Below, in pieces: positions 7,643 through 24,557 of a stretch of 64,000 nucleotides of DNA. Below the pieces are notes generated by a model that was not told the origin of the DNA, ran no database searches, and saw only the letters and a list, made by a program, of their open reading frames with translations. This DNA comes from Arthrobacter agilis (GTDB lineage: Bacteria; Actinomycetota; Actinomycetes; Actinomycetales; Micrococcaceae). Position numbers and translations under genes: made by a program. Numbering within the stretch: position 1 is the first letter of the stretch; each line of letters starts with the position of its first letter. Where the stretch lies: positions 1 to 64,000 of the forward strand of contig NZ_VHIM01000001.1 in NCBI RefSeq assembly GCF_006494655.1, written 5' to 3'.

Positions 7643-9562
7643 TCAGGCATGCGTGACGAGGCGCTGGCGCGCCGCCATGTCCCGGTACAGCTCGCTCGTG
7701 CCGAGGAGTTCGTCGTGCGTCCCGATCGCGGACACCCGCCCCTGGTCCAGGACCACGATCTGGTCGAAGTCTGCGACGGTGGACAGGCGATGGGCGACGA
7801 CCACCACCGTGCGATCGCGTGACGCCTCCCCCAGGGTCTGCTGCAGCAGCTGTTCCGTGCGTGAATCGACGGCGGACGTCGGTTCGTCCATCAGCAGGAC
7901 AGGCCGGTCGGCGAGGATCACGCGCGCCCAGGCAAGGCGCTGCCGCTGCCCCCCGGACAGCCGGATGCCGTCCTCCCCTAGATTGAGCTCGAGGCCGTCG
8001 TCAGACCGGTCACCCAGCGCATCGAGCCCGACGGCCGCCAGCACCCGCCGGAGCTGGTCATCGCCCGCGCCGGGTGCAGCGAGACGCAGATTGTCCGCCA
8101 GGGTCCCGCTGAGCACCGGAGCCTCCTGCTCCACGAGGCCGATCCGCTCACGGAGATCCGACCGGGCGATCTGCGGGAGCGGGACACCGCCGAGGCTGAT
8201 CCCTCCGCCGGTCGGCTCGTAGAAGCGCTCGAGCAGTGCGAGCACGGTGGACTTCCCGGCCCCCGAGGGCCCCACGAGTGCCGTGCGGCTCCCGGCAGGC
8301 ACCGTGAAGCTGACGCCGTCGAGGACCAGCGGGCCGCCGTCGTCCGAGGGATCGACCCGTGCCGCGTCAGCGTTCGCCGCGGCCGCGCCCGACGTCCCGC
8401 GGCCACTGTCCGCGGAGCTGCCCTCAGCGGCCGCGGCCGTCGCGTCGTCCTCGGCCGAGGCGTACCGGAAACTGACGTCGCGCACGTCGATGGCGCTACC
8501 GGACCTCGGGTCGGGGAGGCCGCTAGCCGTGTCGGTGATCCGGGGCGCGTGCTCCGCGACGGCGTCCGGTGACCCGGTGAGGTGCCGCTCATCGATGCGT
8601 TCCGGCGCGAGCCGTGCGATCTCCTGGATGCGATCGAGCGCCGCGAGTCCCGACTGGATCTGCACGAAAGCGCCCATCGCGGAGCCGATCGGCATCACGA
8701 GGAGGAACAGGTAGAGGATGAAGGCGATGAGGTCCCCGAGCTGCAGCTCGCCCGCCGCGACCCTGATACCGCCGACGGCCAGCACGACGATGAAGGCGCC
8801 CTGGATGCAGATGGACATGATCGGCTGGACCGCCGCCTGGAGGCGCGCCATGGCGATGCCCGCACGGAAGGCCTTGGTGGCCTCGACGTCGATGACCGCT
8901 GCCTCGCGCTCCTCGGCGACGGATGCCTTGATGGTCCGGATGCCGGACAGCCCGCGCTCCACGGCGGCGGTCATGGAGCCGACGGCGTCCTGCACGTCGC
9001 GGCTGCGCGTCCGGATAAGACGTCCGAGGAACAGGACGCCGCCCGCCCCCAGCACCACCGCGGTGAGCGTGATGCCGAAGAGCAGTGGGTCGATGATTAC
9101 CATGAGGACCACGGCGGCGCAGAACATGAGGATCGAGGAGACGATCTCGAACAGGCCCGAGGTGATGACGCTCCGCATGAGCGTGGTGTCGGAGCCCACC
9201 CGGGACATGAGGTCACCGACGCGGCGCCGGTCGAACTCGCGGATCGGCAGGGCCAGCAGCTGCCCCACGAGCGAACGCCGGACTCCGAGGACCACGGACT
9301 CCGCCGTCCTCTGCAGCAGGTAGGACTGAGCGGCTCCGAAGACCGCACCGCCGAGTGTGATGGCGACGAGGAACCAGACGAACACCGTGGCCGGCTCGCT
9401 CGCCGAGACGGCGTTGACCAGCTGCTGCACCATCAGCGGCTGGGCGATCGACAGGCCCGTCGAGACCAGGGAGACGACGGCGACCAGGACGAGGACGCGG
9501 ACGTGTCCCCGCAGGTAGGGGAAGAACTCCCGGAGGGTGGCGCGCTGGGTGGTGGTCTTCAT
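7643..9562 (-). CDS. ABC exporter, fused membrane and ATPase domains
   Basis: Half-transporter of the MsbA/LmrA exporter type, 639 aa, expected to work as a homodimer; substrate unknown. Residues about 25-310 hold six membrane helices. The ATPase domain follows: Walker A GPSGAGKST near 430, signature LSGGQRQRL near 540, Walker B VLLMDEPTSAVD, and the switch His in VAHRLSTV. Unusually, about 45 Ala/Asp/Ser-rich residues are inserted between the A-loop strand DVSFRYAS and the next strand PLVLDGVSF. ATG 9562 (MKTTTQRATLREFF) was preferred over an upstream start with no homology-like sequence. No ribosome-binding site is obvious. A multidrug or lipid export role is only a guess. Confidence 0.9.
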   Translation of the reverse strand: MKTTTQRATLREFFPYLRGHVRVLVLVAVVSLVSTGLSIAQPLMVQQLVNAVSASEPATVFVWFLVAITLGGAVFGAAQSYLLQRTAESVVLGVRRSLVGQLLALPIREFDRRRVGDLMSRVGSDTTLMRSVITSGLFEIVSSILMFCAAVVLMVIIDPLLFGITLTAVVLGAGGVLFLGRLIRTRSRDVQDAVGSMTAAVERGLSGIRTIKASVAEEREAAVIDVEATKAFRAGIAMARLQAAVQPIMSICIQGAFIVVLAVGGIRVAAGELQLGDLIAFILYLFLLVMPIGSAMGAFVQIQSGLAALDRIQEIARLAPERIDERHLTGSPDAVAEHAPRITDTASGLPDPRSGSAIDVRDVSFRYASAEDDATAAAAEGSSADSGRGTSGAAAANADAARVDPSDDGGPLVLDGVSFTVPAGSRTALVGPSGAGKSTVLALLERFYEPTGGGISLGGVPLPQIARSDLRERIGLVEQEAPVLSGTLADNLRLAAPGAGDDQLRRVLAAVGLDALGDRSDDGLELNLGEDGIRLSGGQRQRLAWARVILADRPVLLMDEPTSAVDSRTEQLLQQTLGEASRDRTVVVVAHRLSTVADFDQIVVLDQGRVSAIGTHDELLGTSELYRDMAARQRLVTHA

Positions 9563-9783
9563 AGCCACACAGTGCGCCGGGGCGTCCCGCGAGTCAAAGC
9601 ACTTCGCGACGGGCGTAGCAGTGCCCTCGCTGCCGCACGCCGACCGGTTCCGCAAGGCTGCAGGCTCGCGAAGAAAGATCCCATCGGCTCCGGGCCCCTG
9701 CCTAGCGTGGACACCGCGGCGAAGGAACGGACAGCCACGTCCGGTACCGCGCAGGACCCACCAGCCCCCGAAGGAGTATCCGC
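9563..9783. promoter_or_regulatory. Divergent intergenic region, ABC exporter / SDR gene
   Basis: This 221-bp gap must carry promoters for both neighbours. On the plus strand TAGCGT at about 9703-9708 is a possible -10 for the oxidoreductase gene. No operator or repeat was recognised. Confidence 0.3.
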
Positions 9784-10683
9784 GTGAGTGACCAGTACAC
9801 GATGCAGGATCCGACCACCCAGTACCCGAAGCCGGACGACAGCTTCCGCCAGTCCCAGGACGGCCCGGGACTCGAGCAGGACATGCACCCCAGACCGGAC
9901 GCCGGGGAGACCAGCTACCGGGGATCCGAGCGCCTCGTGGGACGGAAGGCCGTGGTGACCGGCGCCGACAGCGGGATCGGCCGGGCCACCGCCATCGCGT
10001 TCGCCCGCGAGGGCGCCGATGTGGTGCTGTCCTACCTGCCCGAGGAGGAGGCGGACGCCCAGGAAGTGGTGGAACTCATCGAGAAGGCCGGGAGGAAGGC
10101 AGTTCCTCTCCCGGGCGATGTGACGGACGAGGGCTACTGCACGCGTCTCATCGACACGGCGGTCTCGGAGCTCGGCGGGATCGACATCCTGGCGAACATC
10201 GCCGGCAAGCAGCAGTTCGTGGAGGACATCGCGGACCTCACCACGGATCAGTTCGACACGACCTACAAGACCAACGTCTACTCCATGTTCTGGCTCTGCA
10301 AGGCTGCCCTGGCCCACATGCCACCGGGCTCCACGATCATCAACACGGCGTCGGTCGAGGCGTATCAGCCCCAACCGATCCTGCTGGACTACGCCTCCAC
10401 GAAGTGGGCGATCAACGGCTTCAGCAAGGCGCTGGCCCAGCAGGTGGCACCCCGGGGCATCCGCGTGAACGTGGTGGCCCCGGGGCCGGTGTGGACTCCG
10501 CTGCAGGTGGCCGGCGGTCAGCCGACCGAAGCCCTCGACCAGTTCGGCGCGGCCCAGTCACCGATCGGCCGGCCGGGCCAGCCCGCCGAGATGGCGCCCG
10601 CGTACGTGTTCCTCGCCTCACCGGAATCGAGCTACATCAGCGGCGACACCATCACCGCGAGCGGCGGCATGCCCACTCCGTAG
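9784..10683 (+). CDS. Short-chain dehydrogenase/reductase
   Basis: NAD(P)-dependent oxidoreductase of 299 aa, classical SDR fold. The cofactor motif TGADSGIGRA is near residues 59-68, NIAGKQ takes the place of NNAG near 139, the catalytic Ser lies in NTASVEAY and the catalytic Tyr/Lys in YASTK near 200. A polar 45-residue N-terminal extension (DQYTMQDPTTQYPKPD) is shared with the YghA/general-stress SDR subgroup found in many Gram-positives. The start is GTG at 9784, with GAAGGAG seven bases upstream. It stands alone, with a strong terminator behind it. The substrate is unknown; a stress-related aldehyde or sugar reductase role is inference. Confidence 0.9.
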   Translation: MSDQYTMQDPTTQYPKPDDSFRQSQDGPGLEQDMHPRPDAGETSYRGSERLVGRKAVVTGADSGIGRATAIAFAREGADVVLSYLPEEEADAQEVVELIEKAGRKAVPLPGDVTDEGYCTRLIDTAVSELGGIDILANIAGKQQFVEDIADLTTDQFDTTYKTNVYSMFWLCKAALAHMPPGSTIINTASVEAYQPQPILLDYASTKWAINGFSKALAQQVAPRGIRVNVVAPGPVWTPLQVAGGQPTEALDQFGAAQSPIGRPGQPAEMAPAYVFLASPESSYISGDTITASGGMPTP

Positions 10684-10694
10684 GTGTAACCGTC

Positions 10695-10725
10695 CCGGCG
10701 TGCGCCCCTGACGGGCGCACGCCGG
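10695..10725. terminator. Bidirectional terminator between SDR gene and argH
   Basis: A perfect 13-bp stem, CCGGCGTGCGCCC (10695-10707) with GGGCGCACGCCGG (10713-10725), and a 5-base loop. It sits between two convergent genes, so it can serve both. Confidence 0.8.
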
Positions 10726-10734
10726 AGCTGCAGG

Positions 10735-13385
<2,651 letters not shown>

Positions 13386-13492
13386 GTGGATGTGCTCCTT
13401 CGGTTGTCCGGGCGGGCCCGGAGGTTCAGGGGTCGTGTGGGTGGTCTGTGCCGCTGGTGCCAGCGTAGCTGTGGGTGATCGGTGTGGCCGGG

Positions 13493-16303
<2,811 letters not shown>

Positions 16304-16307
<4 letters not shown>

Positions 16308-17334
16308 GCCTGTGCTCCTGCGCGTAGCGGGGTCGTTTGCGGGGTGGGGGTCGGCGTCTCGTCGGGGACCACCTGCGTGCCGATGCCGGCCGTGGTGAAG
16401 GTCTCCAGGAGCATCGAGTGCGCGAGCCGCCCGTCCACGATGTGCGCTCGTTCGACGCCACCCTCGACGGCCAGCAGGCAGGCCGTCATCTTGGGGATCA
16501 TCCCGGACTGCAGGCCGGGCAGGAGCTCGCGGAGCTGCGTCGCGGACAGGGAGGAGATCAGCGAGTCGCGGTCGGGCCAGTCGGCGTAGAGACCCTCGAC
16601 ATCGGTGAGGATCACGAGCTTCGACGCGCCGAGCGCCGCGGCGAGCGCGGCCGCCGCCGAATCCGCGTTGACGTTGAGGACCTGCTGTGTCGCCTCCCCG
16701 TCGGCGTCGTACTCGGGGGCGACCGTCGAGATCACCGGGATGCGCCCGGCCTGCAAGATGTCGAGGATCGCGCCGGGGTGCACCGAGGTGACCTCCCCGA
16801 CGAGGCCGAGGTCCACGGGCTCGCCGTCGACGACGGTGCCGGTGCGCACGGCACGGAGCAGCCCGCCGTCCTCCCCGGAGAGCCCGACGGCGTAGGGGCC
16901 GTGCGAGTTGATCAGGCCCACGAGCTCCCGGCCCACCTGGCCGGTGAGCACCATGCGGACCACGTCCATGGCTTCGGGCGTCGTCACGCGCAGGCCGCCC
17001 TTGAACTCGGACTCGATGCCCAGCTTCTGCAGCATGGCGTTGATCTGCGGGCCGCCGCCGTGCACGACCACGGGGCGGATGCCCACGTGGTGCAGGAACA
17101 CGATGTCCTCGGCGAAGGCGCGCCGCATGTCGTCGTCCACCATGGCATTGCCGCCGTACTTGATCACCATGGTGGTCCCTGCAAACCGCTGGATCCAGGG
17201 CAGCGCCTCCATGAGGGTCGCGGCCTTGTCCTGCGCCCGCAGCGTCGAGGCGGAGGGCGCACCGGCGCCGGCCGTCGGCTTGGTCAGCTCAACCGGGTCG
17301 GTCGGGTCGGTCACATCGGTCATGGCGTCTCCCA

Positions 17335-17335
<1 letters not shown>
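16304..17335 (-). CDS. argB: Acetylglutamate kinase
   Basis: Phosphorylates N-acetylglutamate, normally the arginine-inhibited step of the pathway. The 343-aa protein has the amino-acid-kinase motifs VIKYGGNAM near residue 57, [11 protein letters not shown] near 89 and the nucleotide-site [10 protein letters not shown] near 240. Its N-terminal helix ([14 protein letters not shown]) is the type that forms the hexamer and arginine site in feedback-inhibited kinases, so inhibition by arginine is likely. ATG 17335 shares one base with the argJ stop. ATG 17323 is an alternative with GGGAGA just upstream. About 20 extra residues at each end look disordered. Confidence 0.96.
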
Positions 17336-19535
<2,200 letters not shown>

Positions 19536-19538
19536 TCA

Positions 19539-19544
19539 ACCCTA
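19539..19544 (-). promoter_or_regulatory. -10 element for argC, leaderless type
   Basis: TAGGGT on the minus strand, then TGAGGA and the argC ATG at 19532. With a normal 6-7 base distance, transcription begins at the start codon. The -35 region is weak. Confidence 0.6.
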
Positions 19545-19546
19545 CA

Positions 19547-19580
19547 GCAAAGATATGCGGTCCACCACATAGTTATGCAG
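19547..19580. promoter_or_regulatory. Tandem ARG boxes (ArgR operator)
   Basis: Two imperfect palindromes, GCAAAGATATGC (19547-19558) and CATAGTTATG within 19566-19580, have centres 20 bp apart, close to two helical turns. ArgR hexamers normally bind two such boxes. The first lies within the -35/-10 spacer of argC and the second covers the -35 position, as expected for repression by arginine. The divergent oxidoreductase gene starts 58 bp away and could also be affected. Confidence 0.65.
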
Positions 19581-19637
19581 CCCTGCGGAGGGAGCCGCGG
19601 CCATAGCATGGGGGCACCCACCGAAAGGATTCCCCCC

Positions 19638-20603
19638 ATGCCCTCAGCCATCGTCGTCCGGCAAGCCGGCGGACCGGAGGTCCTCACCCTCGCAACCACC
19701 GACCGGCCGGAACCGGGCCCCGGCCAGCTCCTCGTCAGGGTCGCCGCCGCGGGAGTCAACTTCATCGAGACCTACCAGCGCAGCGGGGCCTACGCCGTCG
19801 AGCGCCCCTTCACCCCGGGCGCCGAGGCCGCCGGAACCGTCGAGGCCCTCGGTGCCGGCACGCAGGGCTTCGTGGTCGGCGACCGGGTCGCCTTCGCCGA
19901 GGGCAGCGGCACCTATGCCGACTACGCCCTGGTCGACGCGGACCGCGCGCTGCCCGTGCCGGACGGCGTGGACCTCGAGACCGCCGCGGCGCTCCCCCTG
20001 CAGGGCATGACCGCGCACTACCTGATGAACTCCACGTTCCCCGTGCAGCAGGACCAGACGGTGCTCGTGCATGCGGGGGCAGGAGGCGTGGGCCTCCTCC
20101 TGATCCAGCTCCTGAAGGCCAGGGGTGCACGCGTCATCACCACGGTCTCCACGCCGCAGAAGGAGGACCTCGCGCGCGGAGCCGGGGCTGACGAGGTGCT
20201 GCGCTACGACGGCTTCGCCGACGCCGTCCGCACCCTGACGGACGGCTCGGGCGCGGACGTGGTGTTCGACGGCGTGGGGAAGGCGACGTTCGACGAGTCG
20301 CTGCGCTCGCTGCGCGTGCGGGGCACCCTCGTGCTCTACGGAGCGGCCTCCGGCCCCGTACCGCCCCTGGAACTCCAGCGCCTGAACAGCGGCGGATCGC
20401 TCTTCGTCACGCGTCCTACGCTCGTGCACTACCTGCGCACTCCCGAGGAGCGGCGGTGGCGGTCCGAGGAACTCTTCGGTGCCGTCGCCGCGGGCCAGCT
20501 CGACGTCCGGATCGGCGCACGGTACGCGCTCGCCGACGCTGCCCGGGCGCACGAGGACCTGCAGGGCAGAAGGACCACGGGAAAGGTCCTGCTCATCCCC
20601 TGA
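19638..20603 (+). CDS. Quinone oxidoreductase (zinc-free MDR family)
   Basis: NADPH-dependent quinone reductase of 321 aa in the medium-chain dehydrogenase superfamily. It lacks the catalytic and structural zinc cysteines of alcohol dehydrogenases. GVNFIETYQRSGAY near residue 40 is the QOR1 signature. The nucleotide-binding fold is VLVHAGAGGVGLLLIQLLK near 144-162, and the TTGKVLL ending is typical. ATG 19638 follows GAAAGGAT by seven bases. It is divergent from argC and ends in a strong terminator. Detoxification of quinones by one-electron reduction is the family role; the physiological substrate is unknown. Confidence 0.93.
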   Translation: MPSAIVVRQAGGPEVLTLATTDRPEPGPGQLLVRVAAAGVNFIETYQRSGAYAVERPFTPGAEAAGTVEALGAGTQGFVVGDRVAFAEGSGTYADYALVDADRALPVPDGVDLETAAALPLQGMTAHYLMNSTFPVQQDQTVLVHAGAGGVGLLLIQLLKARGARVITTVSTPQKEDLARGAGADEVLRYDGFADAVRTLTDGSGADVVFDGVGKATFDESLRSLRVRGTLVLYGAASGPVPPLELQRLNSGGSLFVTRPTLVHYLRTPEERRWRSEELFGAVAAGQLDVRIGARYALADAARAHEDLQGRRTTGKVLLIP

Positions 20604-20617
20604 GGATCCCCGCCCCT

Positions 20618-20666
20618 CACGGCACAGGACCCGCCCACGCCTCCGCGGACGGGTCCTGTGCCCGTG
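20618..20666. terminator. Bidirectional terminator between oxidoreductase gene and pheT
   Basis: CACGGCACAGGACCCG (20618-20633) pairs with CGGGTCCTGTGCCCGTG (20650-20666), a 16-bp stem with one bulge. The flanking genes converge. Confidence 0.8.
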
Positions 20667-20682
20667 GCCTTCGTCCCGGGGG

Positions 20683-23235
20683 TCAGCGCTGGACGGCCCC
20701 GAAACGCGCGGCCGCGACGGCGACGGCGGTGTCCCGCGCGGCGCTCGCCTCGTCGGCGGTCAGGGTCCGGTCGGGAGCCCGGAAGCGCAGCGCGAACGCC
20801 AGTGACTTCCGGCCCTCCTCGATGCCCTGGCCCGTGTACACGTCGAACAGGCTCACCTCCTCGAGGAGCTCGCCCGCTCCCTCCCGCAGCGCCTCGAGCA
20901 CGTCCCCCGCGACGACCGCGGAGTCGACGACGAGCGCCACGTCCTGCGTCGCGGCAGGGTAGGTGGACAGCGGCCGGGCCACGATGACGTCGGCCGCGGC
21001 GTCGAACAGCACATCGGTGTCGACCTCGAACGCCACGGTGCGCGCCGGGAGATCCTCCGCCGCGATCACCTTCGGATGCAGCTCGCCGGCGAAGCCCAGC
21101 AGCTCGCCGCTGCGCAGCGAGAATTCCGCCGTGCGGCCCGGATGGAACGCCTGATGGCTGCCCTGCCGCACCACGACGTCGACGCCGGTGACCTGCGCCA
21201 TGAACTGCACGATGTCGACGGCGTCGGCCCAGTCCCAGGCCCGGGGCGGTACCCCGGCCGACGGCGCGACCTCGTGCCCGGTGAACAGGCCCGCGACCAT
21301 CTGCGGCTGGTCCGGGATGCCGGCGTACAGCGCGTCGAGGACGGCGTCGTCGGGCTTGATGCCGAGCGGCGGGATCGACCCCGTCCCCAGAGTGTCACCC
21401 GGCAGGAAGACCGCGCCCGCCTCGAACAGGGCGAGGTCACGGAAGCCGCGTGACTGATTCCGCTTCGCGAGCTCCACGAGGCCCGGCAGCACCGACCGGC
21501 GGAGGAACCCGAGCTCGGCGCTCAGCGGGTTGGCGAGCTTCACCGATGGCACGGCAGCACCTTCCTCCGGCGAGCCGAACACGGTGTTGGCCCTCGCGCC
21601 GACGAACGGGTAGGACAGCACCTCCGTGAGACCCGCCGCCGCAAGGGCGTTCAGGAGTCGCCGCCGCTGCTGCTGGACGCGCGTCAGGCCGCGGCCCGGA
21701 GGCGCCACGGGCAGGCTCGACGGGATGGTGTCGTACCCGAGCAGGCGGATGATCTCCTCGGTGAGGTCCTCGCGGGTCGCGAGGTCGGAGCGCCAGCTCG
21801 GGGCCGTGACGCGGTAGCCGCGTTCCGCCCCGTCGACGCGTTCGACCGTCGCACCGAGGTCGGTGAGCGTCCCGGTGATCTGCTCGTCGCTGAACTCGCG
21901 TCCGATGAGGCGCTCCGGGAAGTCGGCGGCCAGCTCGATGACGCGGGGCTCCGGCGCCCGGCCGACATCGGTCACGGCGTCGTCCACCGTCCCGCCGGAG
22001 AGCTCGAGGAGGAGGTCGACGGCGCGCTGCGCGGCGATGTCCGCCACGTGCCAGTCCACACCGCGCTCGAAGCGCTTGGACGCCTCGGAGGGGAGCTTGT
22101 GGCGGCGGCGCGAGCGGCCGATGCTGACGTCGTCGAAGTGCGCCGACTCGATCAGGACGTTGCGGGTGCCGTCGGTGACCTCGGTGGAGGCGCCGCCCAT
22201 GACGCCCGCGATCCCGATGGGTCCCGACGCGTCCGTGATCAGGAGATCCCCGGCGTCGAGCGTGCGCACCCTGTCGTCGAGTGTGCGCAGCGTCTCGCCC
22301 TCGGCAGCCCTGCGGACCACGATCTCGCCCGAGAGCCGGTCGAGGTCGTAGAAGTGCAGCGGCTGGCCGAGTTCGAGCATCACGTAGTTGGAGATGTCGA
22401 CCACGAGCGAGATGGAACGGATACCGGCCAGTCGCAGGCGCGCGGACATCCACGGCGGCGTGGGTCGGGTGGGATCGACGCCGCGGACCGTCCGGGCCAC
22501 GAAACGGTCGCAGCCGGGGACACCGTAGACGGGCGCACCGTCGTCGAGCCGCACCGGATAGCCCTCGCCCCTGGCCGGCGGCACGACGACGGCGGCCGCC
22601 GGATCCGTGAAGGCGGTTCCGGTGGCGTGGGCGTACTCCCGGGCCACACCGCGGAGGGAGAAGCAGTACCCGCGATCCGGGGTCACGTTGATCTCCGCAG
22701 CCTCGTCGTACAGCCCGAGCAGCTCCATGGCGTCGGTGCCGACCTCGGGATCGAGCCCCAGCGTCGAGAGCACGAGGATGCCGTCGTGGTCCTCGCCGAT
22801 CCCGAGCTCACGCACGGAGGCGATCATGCCCGCGGACACGTGCCCGTACGTCGTGCGGGGGCCGATCCGGAAGTCGCCCGGCAGCACGGCGCCCGGCAGC
22901 GTGACCACCACCTTGTCGCCCTCGACGAAGTTGTGGGCACCGCAGACGATGCCCTGCACGCCGGAGGGGTCGATCCCGTCACCCGTCAGGGTGTGGTCAG
23001 ATCCCTCGGGGACCACCCGGACGGAACACCAGTTGATGGTCTTGCCGTTGGACTGAGGTTCCTTGACCAGGCTGAGGACCTGCCCCACGACGATCGGCCC
23101 GGACAGGTCGTCGGTGGGACGGTGGACGTCCTCCTCCTCGAGGCCGACCTTCACGAGCTCCGCCATGACGTCTTCCGCGGTCGCATCCGCAGGTACGGCT
23201 GCGTACTCGCGCAGCCAGGAGAGTGGGACTCTCAC
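20683..23235 (-). CDS. pheT: Phenylalanyl-tRNA synthetase beta subunit
   Basis: Large subunit of the (alpha-beta)2 enzyme that charges tRNA-Phe, 850 aa. Domains in order: the bacterial N-terminal and tRNA-binding EMAP-like domain (about 40-160, with CGAHNF), the B3/B4 editing domain that hydrolyses Tyr-tRNA-Phe (about 215-410), the B5 domain (about 415-490), the catalytic-like core (about 500-735), and the C-terminal ferredoxin-like anticodon-binding domain (about 755-850, with SLFDVYTGQGIEEGRKSLAF). The start is GTG at 23235, directly after the pheS TAA. The very long plus-strand open frame here is an antisense shadow. Confidence 0.97.
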   Translation of the reverse strand: MRVPLSWLREYAAVPADATAEDVMAELVKVGLEEEDVHRPTDDLSGPIVVGQVLSLVKEPQSNGKTINWCSVRVVPEGSDHTLTGDGIDPSGVQGIVCGAHNFVEGDKVVVTLPGAVLPGDFRIGPRTTYGHVSAGMIASVRELGIGEDHDGILVLSTLGLDPEVGTDAMELLGLYDEAAEINVTPDRGYCFSLRGVAREYAHATGTAFTDPAAAVVVPPARGEGYPVRLDDGAPVYGVPGCDRFVARTVRGVDPTRPTPPWMSARLRLAGIRSISLVVDISNYVMLELGQPLHFYDLDRLSGEIVVRRAAEGETLRTLDDRVRTLDAGDLLITDASGPIGIAGVMGGASTEVTDGTRNVLIESAHFDDVSIGRSRRRHKLPSEASKRFERGVDWHVADIAAQRAVDLLLELSGGTVDDAVTDVGRAPEPRVIELAADFPERLIGREFSDEQITGTLTDLGATVERVDGAERGYRVTAPSWRSDLATREDLTEEIIRLLGYDTIPSSLPVAPPGRGLTRVQQQRRRLLNALAAAGLTEVLSYPFVGARANTVFGSPEEGAAVPSVKLANPLSAELGFLRRSVLPGLVELAKRNQSRGFRDLALFEAGAVFLPGDTLGTGSIPPLGIKPDDAVLDALYAGIPDQPQMVAGLFTGHEVAPSAGVPPRAWDWADAVDIVQFMAQVTGVDVVVRQGSHQAFHPGRTAEFSLRSGELLGFAGELHPKVIAAEDLPARTVAFEVDTDVLFDAAADVIVARPLSTYPAATQDVALVVDSAVVAGDVLEALREGAGELLEEVSLFDVYTGQGIEEGRKSLAFALRFRAPDRTLTADEASAARDTAVAVAAARFGAVQR

Positions 23236-24333
23236 TTAGATCTCCATCCCGAAGTGTTCGCTGAAACGTACGTCGCCCTCGATCATGTCGCGCATGTCGC
23301 CGACCTCGTTGCGGAACATGAGCGCCCGCTCGATCCCCATGCCGAAGGCGAACCCGGAGTAGACCTCCGGATCGATGCCGGTGGCGCGGAGCACGTTGGG
23401 GTTGACCATGCCGCAGCCGCCCCACTCGATCCAGCGCGGCCCGCCCTTGGCGCCCGGGTGCCAGATGTCGAGCTCTGCGCTCGGTTCCGTGAAGGGGAAG
23501 TAGTTGGGGCGCAGGCGCACCTTGGCGTCGTCGCCGAAAAGCTGCTGCGTGAAGTGCTCGAGCGTGCCGACGAGATCGGCCATGGTGAGGCCCTTGTCGA
23601 TCGCGAGGCCCTCGAACTGGTGGAACACCGGGGTATGGGTGGCGTCGAGCTCGTCGGTGCGGAACACCTTGCCGGGGCACAGCACGTAGATCGGCAGCTC
23701 GCGCTCGAGCATGGACCGGACCTGCACCGGGGACGTGTGGGTGCGCAGCACGAGGTGCGCCTCGGGCGGCTCGACGAAGAAGGTGTCCTGCATCTCGCGG
23801 GCGGGGTGGTCCGGCTTGAAGTTCAGCGCGTCGAAGTTGAACCACTCCGACTCCAGCTCCGGGCCTTCCGCGATCTCCCAGCCCATCCCGACGAAGACGT
23901 CACTGACGCGCTCCTGCAGCGTGGAGAGCGGATGACAGGCACCGGTGCGACGACGGCGCGGGGCGGCGGTCACGTCGACGGCCTCCTCGACGAGGATGCG
24001 GGCATCGCGCTCGGCCTCGAGCTCGGTGGTGCGGGCCGCGAGCGCCTGATTGATGCGTCCCCGGGCCGGGCCGATGTTCTTGCCCGCGGCCGACTTCTGC
24101 TCCTTCGGCAGCGAGCCGATCCCGCGGTTCGCGAGGCTCAGCGGTGATTTCTCGCCGGAGTGCGCGATCCGCGCGGCCTTGAGTCCGTCGAGGTCTGCCG
24201 CGGCAGCGATGTCGGCGAGCGCGGCGTCGACGGCCGCGGCGACCGATGCGGGGTCCAGCGGATCGGGGACACCAGCATCGGGGGCGTCGGAGCCGGAGGC
24301 GCCGGAGCCGGGGTGCTCTGGGGTTTCGGACAT
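23236..24333 (-). CDS. pheS: Phenylalanyl-tRNA synthetase alpha subunit
   Basis: Catalytic class II subunit, 365 aa. The N-terminal coiled coil (about 25-110) binds tRNA. The class II motifs follow: motif 2 in [20 protein letters not shown] near residue 225-244, and motif 3 in [15 protein letters not shown] near 330. [12 protein letters not shown] near 303 lies in the phenylalanine pocket. ATG 24333 begins a protein with a 25-residue polar leader. It is transcribed with pheT after a leader of roughly 105 nt. Confidence 0.97.
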   Translation of the reverse strand: MSETPEHPGSGASGSDAPDAGVPDPLDPASVAAAVDAALADIAAAADLDGLKAARIAHSGEKSPLSLANRGIGSLPKEQKSAAGKNIGPARGRINQALAARTTELEAERDARILVEEAVDVTAAPRRRRTGACHPLSTLQERVSDVFVGMGWEIAEGPELESEWFNFDALNFKPDHPAREMQDTFFVEPPEAHLVLRTHTSPVQVRSMLERELPIYVLCPGKVFRTDELDATHTPVFHQFEGLAIDKGLTMADLVGTLEHFTQQLFGDDAKVRLRPNYFPFTEPSAELDIWHPGAKGGPRWIEWGGCGMVNPNVLRATGIDPEVYSGFAFGMGIERALMFRNEVGDMRDMIEGDVRFSEHFGMEI

Positions 24334-24448
24334 GGGGATTGCTTACCTTGAACTCTCGCGACGAGCGGCGGACAGCCTGCTCGGCATGCCACGCCGTGGA
24401 CAGGAAAACGCCGGCTCGCAGCGTGGGCGCACCGGCGTGTCAAGTCTA
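24334..24448 (-). promoter_or_regulatory. pheST promoter and leader
   Basis: TAGACT (24443-24448) is preceded by TTGCGA 19 bases upstream, a plausible sigma-70-type promoter. It gives a leader of about 105 nt. The leader contains several GC-rich inverted segments, but I see neither a run of Phe codons nor a T-box, so attenuation is not supported. Confidence 0.4.
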
Positions 24449-24557
24449 GGCGACCGGCTCGGCGGGTTCGCAACCGCCGGGAAGCCCGATCCGGCCCGGT
24501 ACCCGCCGGCGTGGGCCACCGCCGGTGGTGGGTACCCGACCGCAGTACCATGACGGG

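Noticed and set aside
22048-24147. 699-codon open frame antisense to pheT/pheS
   Set aside because: High-GC shadow frame with biased His/Gly/Arg/Asp composition. The minus strand carries unmistakable pheST.
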